Positions 7,977 through 16,782 of a stretch of DNA of 64,000 bases are shown in pieces. Source of the DNA: Azospirillum sp. OGB3 (lineage in GTDB: Bacteria; Pseudomonadota; Alphaproteobacteria; Azospirillales; Azospirillaceae); assembly GCF_014192915.1 (NCBI RefSeq), contig NZ_JACHYN010000006.1, forward strand, positions 264,110 to 328,109. Reading direction: 5' to 3'. Position 1 is the first letter of the stretch; every line of letters starts with the position of its first letter. The position numbers and the translations under genes were made by a program. Under the pieces are notes generated by a model. The model searched no databases, was not told the origin of the DNA, and worked only from the letters and a program-made list of their open reading frames with translations.

Positions 7977-8963
7977 CTAGCGCCCCTGGCGTTCGATTGC
8001 AAGAGTGCGGTCGAAGAAATCGGCGATCTCCGCGTTCATTCGCTCGTGGAAGGCGGCCCGGTCGAAACCCGGCGGGTCCCAGGCGGGCGGCCCGACCTCC
8101 GCCGCGATGGCGGCGGGTACGGGCATCAGGAAGGCGAAATGCCCGGCATCGCGCACGACTTCGTACTCGAACGGCACGGGCAATCGTTCACGCAGTTTCT
8201 CGACCTGGGAGCCCGCGATCTGTTCGTCCCGCTCCGCCCGGTACAGGCGGATGGGGATCGTCACCCCGGCGAGGCCGCCCTTGGAGAACGGAACGCCGAC
8301 GGGCGCCATCAGGACGGCGGCACGGATGCGCGGGTCGCGCGCCGCGACACGAGCCTGCGTCTCCTCGTTCCCAAGATGACAGAACCGCTCACCGGCGGGC
8401 GGGGTGCGGCAATGGGCGGTGATGCGCCCCAGGTCCGCCACGCCGCCGGCCGCCACCAGAACCGTGTAACCACCGGCCGAGAAGCCGAAGGCGCCGATGC
8501 GGTCGCCGTCGAGCCGGCCAGCCAGATCCGGGTCTGCCAGAACGTAATCGAGCGCAGCGGAAAGCTGGGCCGGGCGGTTCCGCCACATCCGTTCCGTGCC
8601 GGCATCCCGGTCGTCGTCGAAGGCATTGCCGCGGTGATGGACCGCCGCGACCACATAGCCGCGCCGGGCCAGCGCCATGGCGGTGTCCGCGTGCCCGAAA
8701 GCGCTCCCCCCGGACCCATGAGACAGCATCACCAGCGGGTGGCGCCCCTCGGCCACCGGCGCGCCCTCCGCCACCCGGAACGTGAAGGGGCCGCGTCGCA
8801 CCGGCGTTTCCGGCACGTCCGTCGGATACCACACCACCACGCGCGCGGCCCCGCCGTCCGCCGGGTTGGTGAAGGACAGCGCGCGCATGCCCACCTCCGC
8901 CGCGGCGGCCCCAGCCCAGAGGACCGCGGCCCCGATGATCAGCAGCCACCCCATTCGCAGCAC
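7977..8963 (-). CDS. Secreted alpha/beta hydrolase (dienelactone-hydrolase-like)
   Basis: About 328 aa. A signal peptide (LRMGWLLIIGAAVLWAGAAAA) is followed by an alpha/beta-hydrolase domain of the predicted dienelactone hydrolase type (COG4188). MLSHGSGGSAFG supplies the oxyanion region, GAFGFSAGGYTVL the nucleophile elbow and DAGHFAFL the catalytic His. The GTG start at 8963 is preferred because GGAGG is 5 bases upstream; an ATG at 8954 is in frame, and the open frame extends to 9071. It is probably periplasmic. The substrate is unknown. It is co-directional with the RlmM-like gene and divergent from bfd. Confidence 0.82.
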   Translation of the reverse strand: MLRMGWLLIIGAAVLWAGAAAAEVGMRALSFTNPADGGAARVVVWYPTDVPETPVRRGPFTFRVAEGAPVAEGRHPLVMLSHGSGGSAFGHADTAMALARRGYVVAAVHHRGNAFDDDRDAGTERMWRNRPAQLSAALDYVLADPDLAGRLDGDRIGAFGFSAGGYTVLVAAGGVADLGRITAHCRTPPAGERFCHLGNEETQARVAARDPRIRAAVLMAPVGVPFSKGGLAGVTIPIRLYRAERDEQIAGSQVEKLRERLPVPFEYEVVRDAGHFAFLMPVPAAIAAEVGPPAWDPPGFDRAAFHERMNAEIADFFDRTLAIERQGR

Positions 8964-9084
8964 CGCATCCTCCCACCACTTGAAGAAGGGCATCGACGAC
9001 GGAGGTAGCCGCATGCCCCGTTCGCCAGGGCTGTGACATTCCGCCGCAATCCGCTCAAATTTGGCCGTCATGATTCAGATCAAT

Positions 9085-9099
9085 TGACAATCATTCTCA
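9085..9099 (+). promoter_or_regulatory. Fur box upstream of bfd
   Basis: TGACAAT-C-ATTCTCA matches the 7-1-7 Fur consensus TGATAAT-N-ATTATCA at 12 of 14 symmetric positions. It overlaps a TTGACA hexamer (9084-9089) that could be the -35 element of the bfd promoter, so iron-loaded Fur would block transcription. The bfd start codon is 57 bases downstream. Irr or another iron regulator could use the site in an alphaproteobacterium. Confidence 0.75.
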
Positions 9100-9155
9100 G
9101 TCGCAGCACATTGGCCCCAGCAAGACCGCACAACATGCACCGCTGCCGGGGGCCC

Positions 9156-9422
9156 ATGTACGTCTGCATCTGCCACGCGCTGAACGACAAGCAGGTTACC
9201 AAGGCGCTGGAGAACGGCGCCCGCACCCCGGCCTCCGTTTTCCGGCATTACGAGCGTCAGGTCCAGTGCGGCAAATGCGTGCCGATGATGCGGGACATGG
9301 TGCAAAGCCACTGCGCGAACCAATGCCCGACCTGCCCAGGCCACGCTGCGCCCCAGCGTCCCGCCACGCTGCCGGAACCGGCCAACGCCGAAAACTTTCC
9401 TTACGGCATTGCGGCCGAGTGA
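9156..9422 (+). CDS. bfd: Bacterioferritin-associated ferredoxin
   Basis: An 88-aa protein with the Bfd [2Fe-2S] signature: Cys4 and Cys6 in YVCICHALND and Cys38/Cys41 in QCGKCVPMM. Bfd reduces the ferric core of bacterioferritin so that stored iron can be released. It has an extra C-terminal tail of about 25 residues, including more cysteines (CANQCPTC, 53-60), beyond the usual 64-75-residue family. The start at 9156 has GGGGG 3-4 bases upstream. A Fur-like operator lies just upstream, matching the known induction of bfd under iron starvation. The likely partner, bacterioferritin, is in this window at 42384-42869. Confidence 0.93.
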   Translation: MYVCICHALNDKQVTKALENGARTPASVFRHYERQVQCGKCVPMMRDMVQSHCANQCPTCPGHAAPQRPATLPEPANAENFPYGIAAE

Positions 9423-9949
9423 CGGGCTTCGCTCCACTTCACCTCCTCAAATCTCTTCAACAACACGCCGCGGTCCGCACCAGCGCTCAAGCAGAATTCG
9501 GCGCCTGATTGCCGTTGAGCACGATTTTAATCCAGACGGCATGCGTGTTATTCGGGAACAGAACGGTCGTTTCGCACCATTTTCTTTCGAATGGCCCCAT
9601 CCTTTAGGCTGCGACAAATCGCCATAGACTTACACTCCTGGCCCGCTTGACGGGGCGGGATCGATCGTGCAGAAAGTGTTCAACCGGATTCAAGAAATCC
9701 GAAGCATTCGGAGCGGCACGGAACGCTTCTGACTGGGCAGGATACACAAAAAGTCAAGTCCTTTGGAACTGGAATTGCTTTTCATACGTCTATGAAAGGC
9801 AACCGGATGGACTTCCTATTTTGGCGCCGCAGCAATGCATTTTTGCAATGCACAGGCCTTTTTGGTGTCCTGCGTGCGACGCCGAGCCGGAACTCCGGCC
9901 GCACATCCGGTCGAAGGGTTCCCGAGGGATCCGAAGGGAGGAGCAAGAG
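9423..9949. other. AT-richer intergenic region without a recognised gene
   Basis: About 525 bases clearly richer in A and T than the rest of the window, with no frame whose codon use looks coding. An open frame does enter from 9647 and joins the downstream gene, but its composition and lack of a ribosome site argue against it. It could hold a long 5' leader, a small RNA or remnants of older sequence; I cannot decide which. Confidence 0.45.
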
Positions 9950-10270
9950 ATGAGCCGCCGCAACCGGCACGCCCATGACACCAAATGCCGTTCCCTGCTT
10001 CAGACCACCGCCGACCGGCTCGACCGGTTGCGGTCTCAGGTGGAGCGGTTCGGTCTCGAGGGTCACGAGGGCATGAGCCGGGACGTGCTGGAGCGCACGC
10101 TGGACGCCCTGCGTGGCCAGCACAACCGTTTGTCAGCCCGCGTCGAGGCAGCGCGCATCGCCACGGACGACGCTTGGCCCTTCGCCCGGGCGATCGCCGA
10201 CCAGACGGCGGCGGAGTTGACGGACGGACTTGACAGCATGGAGGCCCGCCTGAAACGCGTGGCGGCCTGA
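9950..10270 (+). CDS. Small predicted coiled-coil protein of unknown function
   Basis: A 106-aa hydrophilic protein, Arg/Ala/Asp-rich, with heptad-like spacing of Leu and Val through LQTTADRLDRLRSQVERFG and TLDALRGQHNRLSARVEAA, suggesting two or three helices in a coiled coil. There are no signal peptide, membrane segment or metal motifs. The start at 9950 is supported by a strong AGGGAGGAG 7 bases upstream. It converges on the histidine-kinase gene, 24 bases apart. I do not recognise a family. Confidence 0.68.
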   Translation: MSRRNRHAHDTKCRSLLQTTADRLDRLRSQVERFGLEGHEGMSRDVLERTLDALRGQHNRLSARVEAARIATDDAWPFARAIADQTAAELTDGLDSMEARLKRVAA

Positions 10271-10294
10271 CCAGCGGCGGCCGGACGGTACCGG

Positions 10295-12193
10295 TTACTC
10301 AGCTTTGAGCAGCACAACGATCCCCTGCCCGGCCGACGGGCTGGCCGTTGACGCGCCGGGCAGGACGATGCGCACCACCGTTCCCTCCCCGGGGACGCTG
10401 TGCAGGTCCAGCCGCCCGCCATGGGCCTCCACGAAACGCTTGGCGAGCGGCAGCCCCAGCCCGGTGCCGGAATGGGCTTTGGTCATGTAGCTGGTCACTT
10501 GACGGAAGGGCTCAAGCGCGATCTGGATGTCCTCCGGCGACATGCCGATGCCGGAATCGGTGATCGTCAAAATCACGCAGCCATCCTCGCCGCGCACCGC
10601 ATCGGCCCGCACACGGCCTCCCGCCGGCGTGAACTTGATGGCGTTGGACAGCAGGTTCAGCACGGCCTGACGCAGGCGCATGGCATCGGCCATCACCGTC
10701 AGGCCGTGCTCGACGGGCACACCCTCCACCCGCACGCCCTTCGGACCCGCCAGCGCCTCCATCAGTTCCAGGCATTCCCCCAACAGCACGGCGACCGGCA
10801 CCGGCTCCGGATAGAGTTCCAGCCGCCCCGCCTCGACCTTCGCCATGTCCAGCACGTCGTTGACCAACGACAGCAGATGCTGGCCGGAGGCATGGATGCT
10901 GGCGATGTAGTCGTGATGCTTCGGCGGGCTCGGGCCGAACAGACCGGACAGCAGAGCCTCGCTGAAGCCGATGATCGCGTTCAGCGGGGTGCGCAACTCA
11001 TGGCTCATATTCGCCAGGAAATCGGATTTGGCCAGATTGGCGGCCTCGGCGTGCTCCTTCTCGGCCTCCAGCCGGCGGCGCTGCTCCGCCAGCATGGCCT
11101 CGCGGGCGATGCGGGCCTCGCGTTCCGCATGGCGGCGGCGGCGGACGTGGCGCGTCACCACCAGCGACAGCACCAGCGTCGCCAAGCCGGCGCCCGCCGC
11201 ACCGGCCAGGATGGTGGTGCGCGTTCGGTTCAACTGGCTGCTGATCTGCTCGAACGGGACGGCCACGATGATCGACCAACCGGTCTGCTGCGACCGGTGA
11301 ACGAGCACCAACGCTTCTTGACCCTCCCGCGTCGTCGCTGAAAACAGCCCCGGATTCCGTTCCATCAGCCGGGGCACCATCAGGTCCCTGACCCTTTGGC
11401 CGACATGCCGCTCCGTGTCGTGGGACCGCGCGGCGATGACCATTCCGGGATCGACGACCGACACCGTCCAGGCCGCGGGGATTCCGGACCCGCGCAGCAC
11501 GGCGTCGAGCCCCTCCAGCCCGACCGCCAGCGACAGCACATGGCGGATCGGCGTTCCCTCCGGGTCATCCGGGTCCAGAACCGGCGCGCGGACGATCAGC
11601 GCCGGACGGCCCGGCGGCCCGCCCGGAGGCAGGACACCACCAACCACCGTCTTCCGCGAGGCGGCCACTTGCCGGGTGACGTCGTCCAGACGCGGCGGCG
11701 GCAAGGCAGCGCCCAGCGGGTACTGGGTGTGGAACAGAAGGGACATGTCCTCCACCGCGACCAGCCCCATCGCCAGCCAGCCCGGCTGGCTGCGCACGGC
11801 CTCCGCGGCTTCCGATTTCAACAAGGGAAGATCGTTCACCGTCCTGCGGCTCAACGCCGCCAGAAGCTCGAGAGGTCGTGCCTTGCTTTCCAGCTCGCGG
11901 TCGATCGCGACCATCACCGAACGGGCCTGAGCCGCAAGTTCCGCCGCCAGCACGTCCTGTTGCCGGAGATCCAGAATCCAGACCACCACCGCCAGGAACA
12001 GCAGCAGCGGGGCGATGGCGGCGAGCCCCAGACCAAGCGTCGACGAGGGCAGTCGCAAGGCACTCTCCGACCGTTGACTGAAACGGAATGGCGTACGGGC
12101 TGGAAAGGGAAAGGCGGCGCGCTTCTCACCCCAATGGGTCGCCCGCATCCACCCGCCTGTCAAGCCCGCCGGTTGCCGCTCCCCCTCGCTCAC
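10295..12193 (-). CDS. Membrane hybrid-less sensor histidine kinase, third gene of the dctSR operon
   Basis: A 632-aa sensor kinase. One membrane helix near 54-74 and a second near 328-348 bracket an extracytoplasmic domain of about 250 residues that probably has a Cache-like fold. The kinase core follows, with H-box [21 protein letters not shown]-box [11 protein letters not shown]1 DSGIGM and G2 [12 protein letters not shown]. No receiver domain is attached and no second response regulator is nearby. Its GTG start overlaps the dctR stop by 4 bases (GTGA), so it is translated with dctR. DctS/DctR systems normally have two genes; a second kinase here may feed DctR or an unlinked regulator. Confidence 0.9.
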   Translation of the reverse strand: MSEGERQPAGLTGGWMRATHWGEKRAAFPFPARTPFRFSQRSESALRLPSSTLGLGLAAIAPLLLFLAVVVWILDLRQQDVLAAELAAQARSVMVAIDRELESKARPLELLAALSRRTVNDLPLLKSEAAEAVRSQPGWLAMGLVAVEDMSLLFHTQYPLGAALPPPRLDDVTRQVAASRKTVVGGVLPPGGPPGRPALIVRAPVLDPDDPEGTPIRHVLSLAVGLEGLDAVLRGSGIPAAWTVSVVDPGMVIAARSHDTERHVGQRVRDLMVPRLMERNPGLFSATTREGQEALVLVHRSQQTGWSIIVAVPFEQISSQLNRTRTTILAGAAGAGLATLVLSLVVTRHVRRRRHAEREARIAREAMLAEQRRRLEAEKEHAEAANLAKSDFLANMSHELRTPLNAIIGFSEALLSGLFGPSPPKHHDYIASIHASGQHLLSLVNDVLDMAKVEAGRLELYPEPVPVAVLLGECLELMEALAGPKGVRVEGVPVEHGLTVMADAMRLRQAVLNLLSNAIKFTPAGGRVRADAVRGEDGCVILTITDSGIGMSPEDIQIALEPFRQVTSYMTKAHSGTGLGLPLAKRFVEAHGGRLDLHSVPGEGTVVRIVLPGASTASPSAGQGIVVLLKAE

Positions 12194-12792
12194 CCCACCG
12201 CCGCGAGGATGCGGGCGAGTTCCACCGCCGTTTTGACCCCCATCTTCTCGAAGACGTGGGCGCGGTGCACCTCGACGGTCCGCATGCTGATCCCCAACTC
12301 GTCGGCGATGACCTTGTTCAGCTTGCCGGCCACCACCAGCGCCATCACCTGCCGTTCGCGCTGGGTCAGGGTGGCCAGCCGGGCGGCCACGCCGGCCTGC
12401 CCGGCCTGCCGTACCCGCTCCCCGGCGTCGAAGGCCAGCGCCTCGATCACCCGATCGACGAGGTCGTTGTCGTTGAAGGGCTTCTCCACGAAATCGCGGG
12501 CGCCCTTCTTCAGCGCCGACACGGCGATGGGGACGTCGCCATGGCCGGTCAGGAACAGAACGGGCATCCGGCAGCCCATGGCGGCCAGCCGGTCGAACAG
12601 CTCCAGCCCGCTCATCCCCTCCATGCGGATGTCCAGGAGAAGACAGCCGCTCATGGCGGGATCGTAATCGGCAAGGAACGCCTCCGCCGACGGCCAGGAG
12701 GCCACCGGCACATTGCGCGACTGGAACAACCAGCCCATGGCGTCGCGGATCGCCTCGTCGTCGTCGACGATGTGCAGCTTCGGCTCACACAT
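12190..12792 (-). CDS. dctR: DctR-type response regulator (FixJ/NarL family)
   Basis: 200 aa. An N-terminal receiver domain has acidic pocket VDDDE (9-13), phospho-acceptor Asp54 (LLLDIRMEG), Thr82 and Lys104 (EKPF). A C-terminal LuxR-type helix-turn-helix follows ([19 protein letters not shown]... [14 protein letters not shown], about 142-185). It overlaps the dctS stop by 8 bases and is followed by a second kinase overlapping by 4. Placed divergently from dctPQM, this is the arrangement of the Rhodobacter dct locus, where DctS/DctR activate the high-affinity C4-dicarboxylate transporter. The symbol rests on family plus context. Confidence 0.88.
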   Translation of the reverse strand: MCEPKLHIVDDDEAIRDAMGWLFQSRNVPVASWPSAEAFLADYDPAMSGCLLLDIRMEGMSGLELFDRLAAMGCRMPVLFLTGHGDVPIAVSALKKGARDFVEKPFNDNDLVDRVIEALAFDAGERVRQAGQAGVAARLATLTQRERQVMALVVAGKLNKVIADELGISMRTVEVHRAHVFEKMGVKTAVELARILAAVG

Positions 12793-14815
12793 CGGCGGCT
12801 CTCTCGTCGTGGGAAATCGCCACGCCGCTCATCGGCGGTTCGGACAGGACCGGCAGGGAGAAGAGGAACACGGTGCCGCCATCCGGCGCGGGCTCGAACC
12901 ACAGCCGCCCCTGGTGGTGCTCGATGATGGACCGGCAGATGTTCAGGCCCATGCCCATGCCCTCGGTCTTTGTGGTGAAGAAGGGAGAAAACAGTTTTTC
13001 CGCATTTTCGGGCGAAATGCCACAACCGCGGTCCTGGATGCGCGTCAGGAGCGCCCCGTCCAGCGCCTGCACCGTCACGCTCAGCCGGCGGCGGTCGCGG
13101 CGCGTCGCCGCCATCGCTTCGATGCCGTTGCGCATCAGGTTCACCACCACCTGCTGCAGCAGGATGCGGTCGGCTATCACAGCCGGCAGGCCACGCCCCA
13201 CCTCCAGCACCAGCTTCACCCCCTGCTGGCGGGCGTCGGCCTCCATCAGCGCGACGCAATCCTCCAGCACCCGTGACAGGCAGCAGGGGGCGACGTTGGG
13301 TTCGCTCTTGCGCACGAAATCGTGGATCCGGCGGATGATCTGGCCGGCCCGCCTGGCCTGCCCGGACAGCTTCTCCAGCGCCGTCGCCAGCTCCTCGGGC
13401 CGGATGCTGCCGGCCTGAAGACGGTTGAGGCAACCGGTGCAGTAGCTGGCGATGGCCGAGAGCGGCTGGTTCAGCTCATGCGCCAGAGTCGAGGCCATTT
13501 CGCCCATGGTGATCAGCCGCGCCGTCTGCTGAAGCCGCTCCTGCTGCTGGCGGGCCAGCTCCTCCGCCCGCTTGCGCTCGGTGATGTCGAGGACGGAGCC
13601 CATCCAACCGGTGTGCCGCCCCTTGGCGTCGATCAGCGGAGCCTCGTAGATCAGAGCGTCGAACCGCTCGCCGTTGGCCCGGCGGAAACGCAGCTCGAAG
13701 CCGTTGGCCGGCGCGTTGCCGGCCAGGACGGCGCGGAAGACCTCTTCGGTGTGGGCAAGATCCTCGGGCAGCCAGTAGGGCATCACCGGCCCGGCCCCGA
13801 CCAGTTCCTCCGCCGTCCAGCCGACCATCCGGCAGAAGGCCGGGTTCACGTAGATGATCCGCCCGTCGAGATCGCGGGCGCGCATGCCAACCGTCAGGCT
13901 GTCCTCCATCGCCTTGCGGAAGGCGTGCTCGGCGCGCAGCGCCTCCTCCGCCCGGATGCGCCGGGCGATGTGGCGGCGCACCGCCCACAGGCTCCACAGC
14001 GCCGAAACGGTCAGCGCGAAGATGGCGGCGATCAGGATGTTGCGCCCGAGGTTGCCGGACAGCTGGTGCAGCGTGGCGACCAGGGTCAGGCCGTGCCCCG
14101 GCGGATCGAAGGGAACGACGTGGCTGCGCCGCGGCTCCGGCATGGCGATGCGCGACTTCGTCCCCAGCACCGCTCCGTAGGGGTCGACGACCTCCAGCTG
14201 GTAGCGCTGGGCAAACCACCAGGGAACGTGATGGGTCAGCAGGGCGTCGATCGACAGCACGCCGGCGAGCGCGCCGGCGAACCGGTCCCCGCGGAAGATG
14301 GGGATGACGATCTCGAAGGCGGTGTCCGCGGCGCCCAGCCGATAAGGCGCCGAATAGGCCCGGCGGCCCGAGGAGCGGGCGATCAGGAAGGCGTCGGCGC
14401 GCGGGCTGGGGCCGAAGGCGTCGTCCAGCGCCGGCCCGTCCTCCACCGGCGGTTCCGACCGCACCGGGCGGCCCTGCGGGTCCAGCCGCACCACCCGCTG
14501 GATCGCCGGATTCACCGTCACGATGTGGCGCGCCATCACCGAGTAGTTCACCGGGGTGGTGTCCTCGCGCCCCAGCGATTCGGCGAGATATTGCAGCTTC
14601 TCCTCGTCGGAGGTGAGCTGGAAATGGAGATTCTGCTCCACCCACAGCACATCCTTGATGAGGGTGAGCGTTTCCTCCTCCCGCTCGCTGCGGTGGAGCA
14701 CCCACAGGAAGACGCCGAACAGAAGGACGACCAGCGCCATCGCCACGATGGGCATCGCCTGCACCGGGCCGCGCTGGCCAAGACCGTGGGCGGTGCTGGC
14801 CGCACCGCCGCTCAT
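12785..14815 (-). CDS. dctS: DctS-type C4-dicarboxylate sensor histidine kinase
   Basis: About 676 aa. The first membrane helix is near 21-42 and the second near 290-310. They enclose a periplasmic double-Cache-like sensor of about 240 residues. After this comes a PAS/PAC domain (AFRKAMEDSLTVGMRARDLDG ... GSVLDITERKRAE) and a kinase core with H-box MGEMASTLAHELNQPLSAI, N-box NLMRNGIEAM, G1 DRGCGIS and G2 GMGMGLNICRSI. This is the architecture of Rhodobacter DctS and related FixL-like kinases. The start at 14815 is the most upstream plausible ATG but has no clear Shine-Dalgarno; ATG 60 bases further in is an alternative. It is divergent from dctP, with 150 bases shared upstream. Confidence 0.9.
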   Translation of the reverse strand: MSGGAASTAHGLGQRGPVQAMPIVAMALVVLLFGVFLWVLHRSEREEETLTLIKDVLWVEQNLHFQLTSDEEKLQYLAESLGREDTTPVNYSVMARHIVTVNPAIQRVVRLDPQGRPVRSEPPVEDGPALDDAFGPSPRADAFLIARSSGRRAYSAPYRLGAADTAFEIVIPIFRGDRFAGALAGVLSIDALLTHHVPWWFAQRYQLEVVDPYGAVLGTKSRIAMPEPRRSHVVPFDPPGHGLTLVATLHQLSGNLGRNILIAAIFALTVSALWSLWAVRRHIARRIRAEEALRAEHAFRKAMEDSLTVGMRARDLDGRIIYVNPAFCRMVGWTAEELVGAGPVMPYWLPEDLAHTEEVFRAVLAGNAPANGFELRFRRANGERFDALIYEAPLIDAKGRHTGWMGSVLDITERKRAEELARQQQERLQQTARLITMGEMASTLAHELNQPLSAIASYCTGCLNRLQAGSIRPEELATALEKLSGQARRAGQIIRRIHDFVRKSEPNVAPCCLSRVLEDCVALMEADARQQGVKLVLEVGRGLPAVIADRILLQQVVVNLMRNGIEAMAATRRDRRRLSVTVQALDGALLTRIQDRGCGISPENAEKLFSPFFTTKTEGMGMGLNICRSIIEHHQGRLWFEPAPDGGTVFLFSLPVLSEPPMSGVAISHDERAADV

Positions 14816-14965
14816 GGGGGGAAGAGGTGTTGGCACGGCAACCAATGCGTCACGTTCACAGCTACGGATTTCCACAATAGCGTCGGCGGCGAAATTATCG
14901 AACAATGAAAGAATATCAAAGGCCGCACCATCAGTCCGGCCAACAACAAGTGGAGGATGACCCCT

Positions 14966-15976
14966 ATGAAGTTCGTTTCGCTGCTGTGCGCCACCGTCGC
15001 CGCCGGCTGCCTGATGGCCGCCACCGCCGCCACCGCGCAGGAGCCGATCGTCATCAAGTTCAGCCACGTCGTCGCTCCGGAGACCCCGAAGGGCAAGGGC
15101 GCCGAGAAGTTCAAGCAGCTGGCCGAGCAGCGCACCGGCGGCAAGGTGAAGGTCGAGGTCTATCCGAACAGCCAGCTCTACAAGGACAAGGAGGAGCTGG
15201 AGGCCCTGCAGCTCGGCGCCGTGCAGATGCTGGCTCCGTCGCTGGCCAAGTTCGGCCCGCTGGGCGCCAAGGAATTCGAGATCTTCGACCTGCCCTACAT
15301 CTTCCCCTGCAAGGCCGCCCTGGTGAAGGTCACCACCGGCCCGATCGGCATGCAGCTGTTCCAGAAGCTGGAGAACAAGGGCATCACCGGTCTGGCCTAT
15401 TGGGACAACGGCTTCAAGATCATGAGCGCCAACAAGCCGCTGCACGCCATGGCGGACTTCAAGGGCCTCAAGATGCGCATCCAGTCGTCGAAGGTGCTCG
15501 ACGCCCAGATGCGCGCGCTCGGCGCCCTGCCGCAGGTGATGGCCTTCTCCGAGGTCTATCAGGCCCTGCAGACCGGCGTCGTCGACGGCACCGAGAACCC
15601 GCCGTCCAACATGTACACCCAGAAGATGCACGAGGTGCAGAGCCACGCCACGCTCTCCGACCACGGCTATCTGGGTTACGCGGTCATCGTGAACAAGAAG
15701 TTCTGGGACGGCCTGCCGGCCGACGTCCGCACCCAGCTCGACGGCGCGATGAAGGAAGCGACCGAGTACGCCAACAACATCGCCCAGGAAGAGAACGACA
15801 AGGCGCTGGAGGCGATGAAGGCCGCCGGCAAGACCAAATTCTACGAGCTGACCAAGGACGAGCGCGCGTCGTGGCGCCAGGCCATGCTGCCGGTCCATCA
15901 GGACATGGCGTCGCGCGTCGGCAAGGAACTGCTGGCCAGCATCAAGACCGAGACCGACGCCGCCAAGTGCGAGTGA
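14966..15976 (+). CDS. dctP: TRAP transporter C4-dicarboxylate-binding protein
   Basis: 336 aa. A Sec signal peptide (about 1-25, ending TAATAQ) leads into a DctP-family periplasmic binding protein: IKFSHVVAPETPKGKGAEKF, VEVYPNSQLYKDKEELEAL, the substrate-arginine strand LKMRIQSSKVLDAQ and the VVDGTENPPSN block. DctP captures malate, succinate or fumarate and passes it to the DctQM membrane complex, driven by a Na+ or H+ gradient. The ATG at 14966 is chosen because GGAGG ends 9 bases before it; the ATG at 14957 directly abuts the GGAGG. A 119-base gap with two strong hairpins separates it from dctQ. Confidence 0.95.
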   Translation: MKFVSLLCATVAAGCLMAATAATAQEPIVIKFSHVVAPETPKGKGAEKFKQLAEQRTGGKVKVEVYPNSQLYKDKEELEALQLGAVQMLAPSLAKFGPLGAKEFEIFDLPYIFPCKAALVKVTTGPIGMQLFQKLENKGITGLAYWDNGFKIMSANKPLHAMADFKGLKMRIQSSKVLDAQMRALGALPQVMAFSEVYQALQTGVVDGTENPPSNMYTQKMHEVQSHATLSDHGYLGYAVIVNKKFWDGLPADVRTQLDGAMKEATEYANNIAQEENDKALEAMKAAGKTKFYELTKDERASWRQAMLPVHQDMASRVGKELLASIKTETDAAKCE

Positions 15977-15991
15977 TCAAGAGCGTCTGAT

Positions 15992-16010
15992 CGGGCGGCC
16001 CGGCCGCCCG
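15992..16010 (+). terminator. Intercistronic hairpin 1, dctP-dctQ
   Basis: CGGGCGGCC and GGCCGCCCG form perfect 9-base arms around one central base, 16 bases after the dctP stop. There is no T-run, so it is more likely an RNA-processing or stabilising structure, or a weak attenuator, than a full terminator. Confidence 0.7.
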
Positions 16011-16045
16011 GTCCAATCAAGCAAGACCAACGCACAGCCCCCGGC

Positions 16046-16074
16046 AAGCGCCCGCTCACTCGACGCGGGCGCTT
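16046..16074 (+). terminator. Intercistronic hairpin 2, dctP-dctQ
   Basis: AAGCGCCCGC and GCGGGCGCTT form perfect 10-base arms around a 9-base loop, 21 bases before the dctQ start. Only two T residues close the stem, so it looks like a partial terminator that lets some transcription pass. It fits the usual need for more binding protein than permease. Confidence 0.7.
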
Positions 16075-16095
16075 CCTCCTGCGCGCGGAGCCACC

Positions 16096-16782
16096 ATGCC
16101 CATGAAAATCCTAGACCATCTGGAAGAGGTTATTATCGCCTTCCTGATGGCCGCGGCGACGACGATCATCTTCGTCTCCGTCGCTCACCGTTACGCCGCC
16201 GGTTTCCCCATCATCCAGGACTACATCCTCCACTGGAATCTGGCCTGGGCGCAGGAGCTGTGCATCTACATGTTCGTCTGGATGGCGAAGTTCGGCGCCG
16301 CCTACGGTGTCCGTACCGGCATCCATGTGGGTGTGGACGTTCTCATCAACAAGCTGTCCACGCCCCTGCGAGCGAAATTCATCGTGTTCGGCCTGCTGGC
16401 CGGCGCCACCTTCACCGGCGTGGTCGGCACGATGGGGTCCACCTTCGTCTGGCACATGTCGGACACCGAGCAGGTGTCGGCCGACCTGGAATGGCCGATG
16501 TGGATCATCTATCTGGCGATCCCGCTCGGCTCCTACCTGATGTGCTTCCGCTTCCTTCAGGTGATGGTGAACTTCCTGCGCACCGGCGAGCTGCCGCACC
16601 ACGACCACGGCCATGTCGAGGGTCTGGAGGAGGACATCACCGACCCGCAGCGCGCCGCGCAGGACGTCAACTGGTACGAGATGGACGACAACCTGCACCC
16701 GCACGACATCGCCCATCACGAGGGCCGCAAGCCCGGCAACGGCCCTGATTCCGCTAAGGGACCGAAGGAGAACGACCGATGA
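16096..16782 (+). CDS. dctQ: TRAP transporter small permease subunit DctQ
   Basis: A 228-aa inner-membrane protein with four predicted helices in the first ~160 residues (FLMAAATTIIFVSVAHRY; the AWAQELCIYMFVWMAKFGAAYGVR block; FGLLAGATFTGVVG; WIIYLAIPLGSYLMCF). These are typical of DctQ, which forms the membrane complex with DctM. After the last helix there is an unusually long hydrophilic tail of about 60 residues rich in His, Asp and Glu (ELPHHDHGHVEGLEEDITD... NLHPHDIAHHEG), not needed by the family core. It overlaps dctM by 4 bases (ATGA). Confidence 0.94.
   Translation: MPMKILDHLEEVIIAFLMAAATTIIFVSVAHRYAAGFPIIQDYILHWNLAWAQELCIYMFVWMAKFGAAYGVRTGIHVGVDVLINKLSTPLRAKFIVFGLLAGATFTGVVGTMGSTFVWHMSDTEQVSADLEWPMWIIYLAIPLGSYLMCFRFLQVMVNFLRTGELPHHDHGHVEGLEEDITDPQRAAQDVNWYEMDDNLHPHDIAHHEGRKPGNGPDSAKGPKENDR

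Noticed and set aside
14831..14850. TGGCACG upstream of dctP as a sigma54 promoter
   Set aside because: The -24-like TGGCACG is present, but the next GC is 13 bases after the GG instead of 10 and lacks TTGC, so the -12 element is missing.
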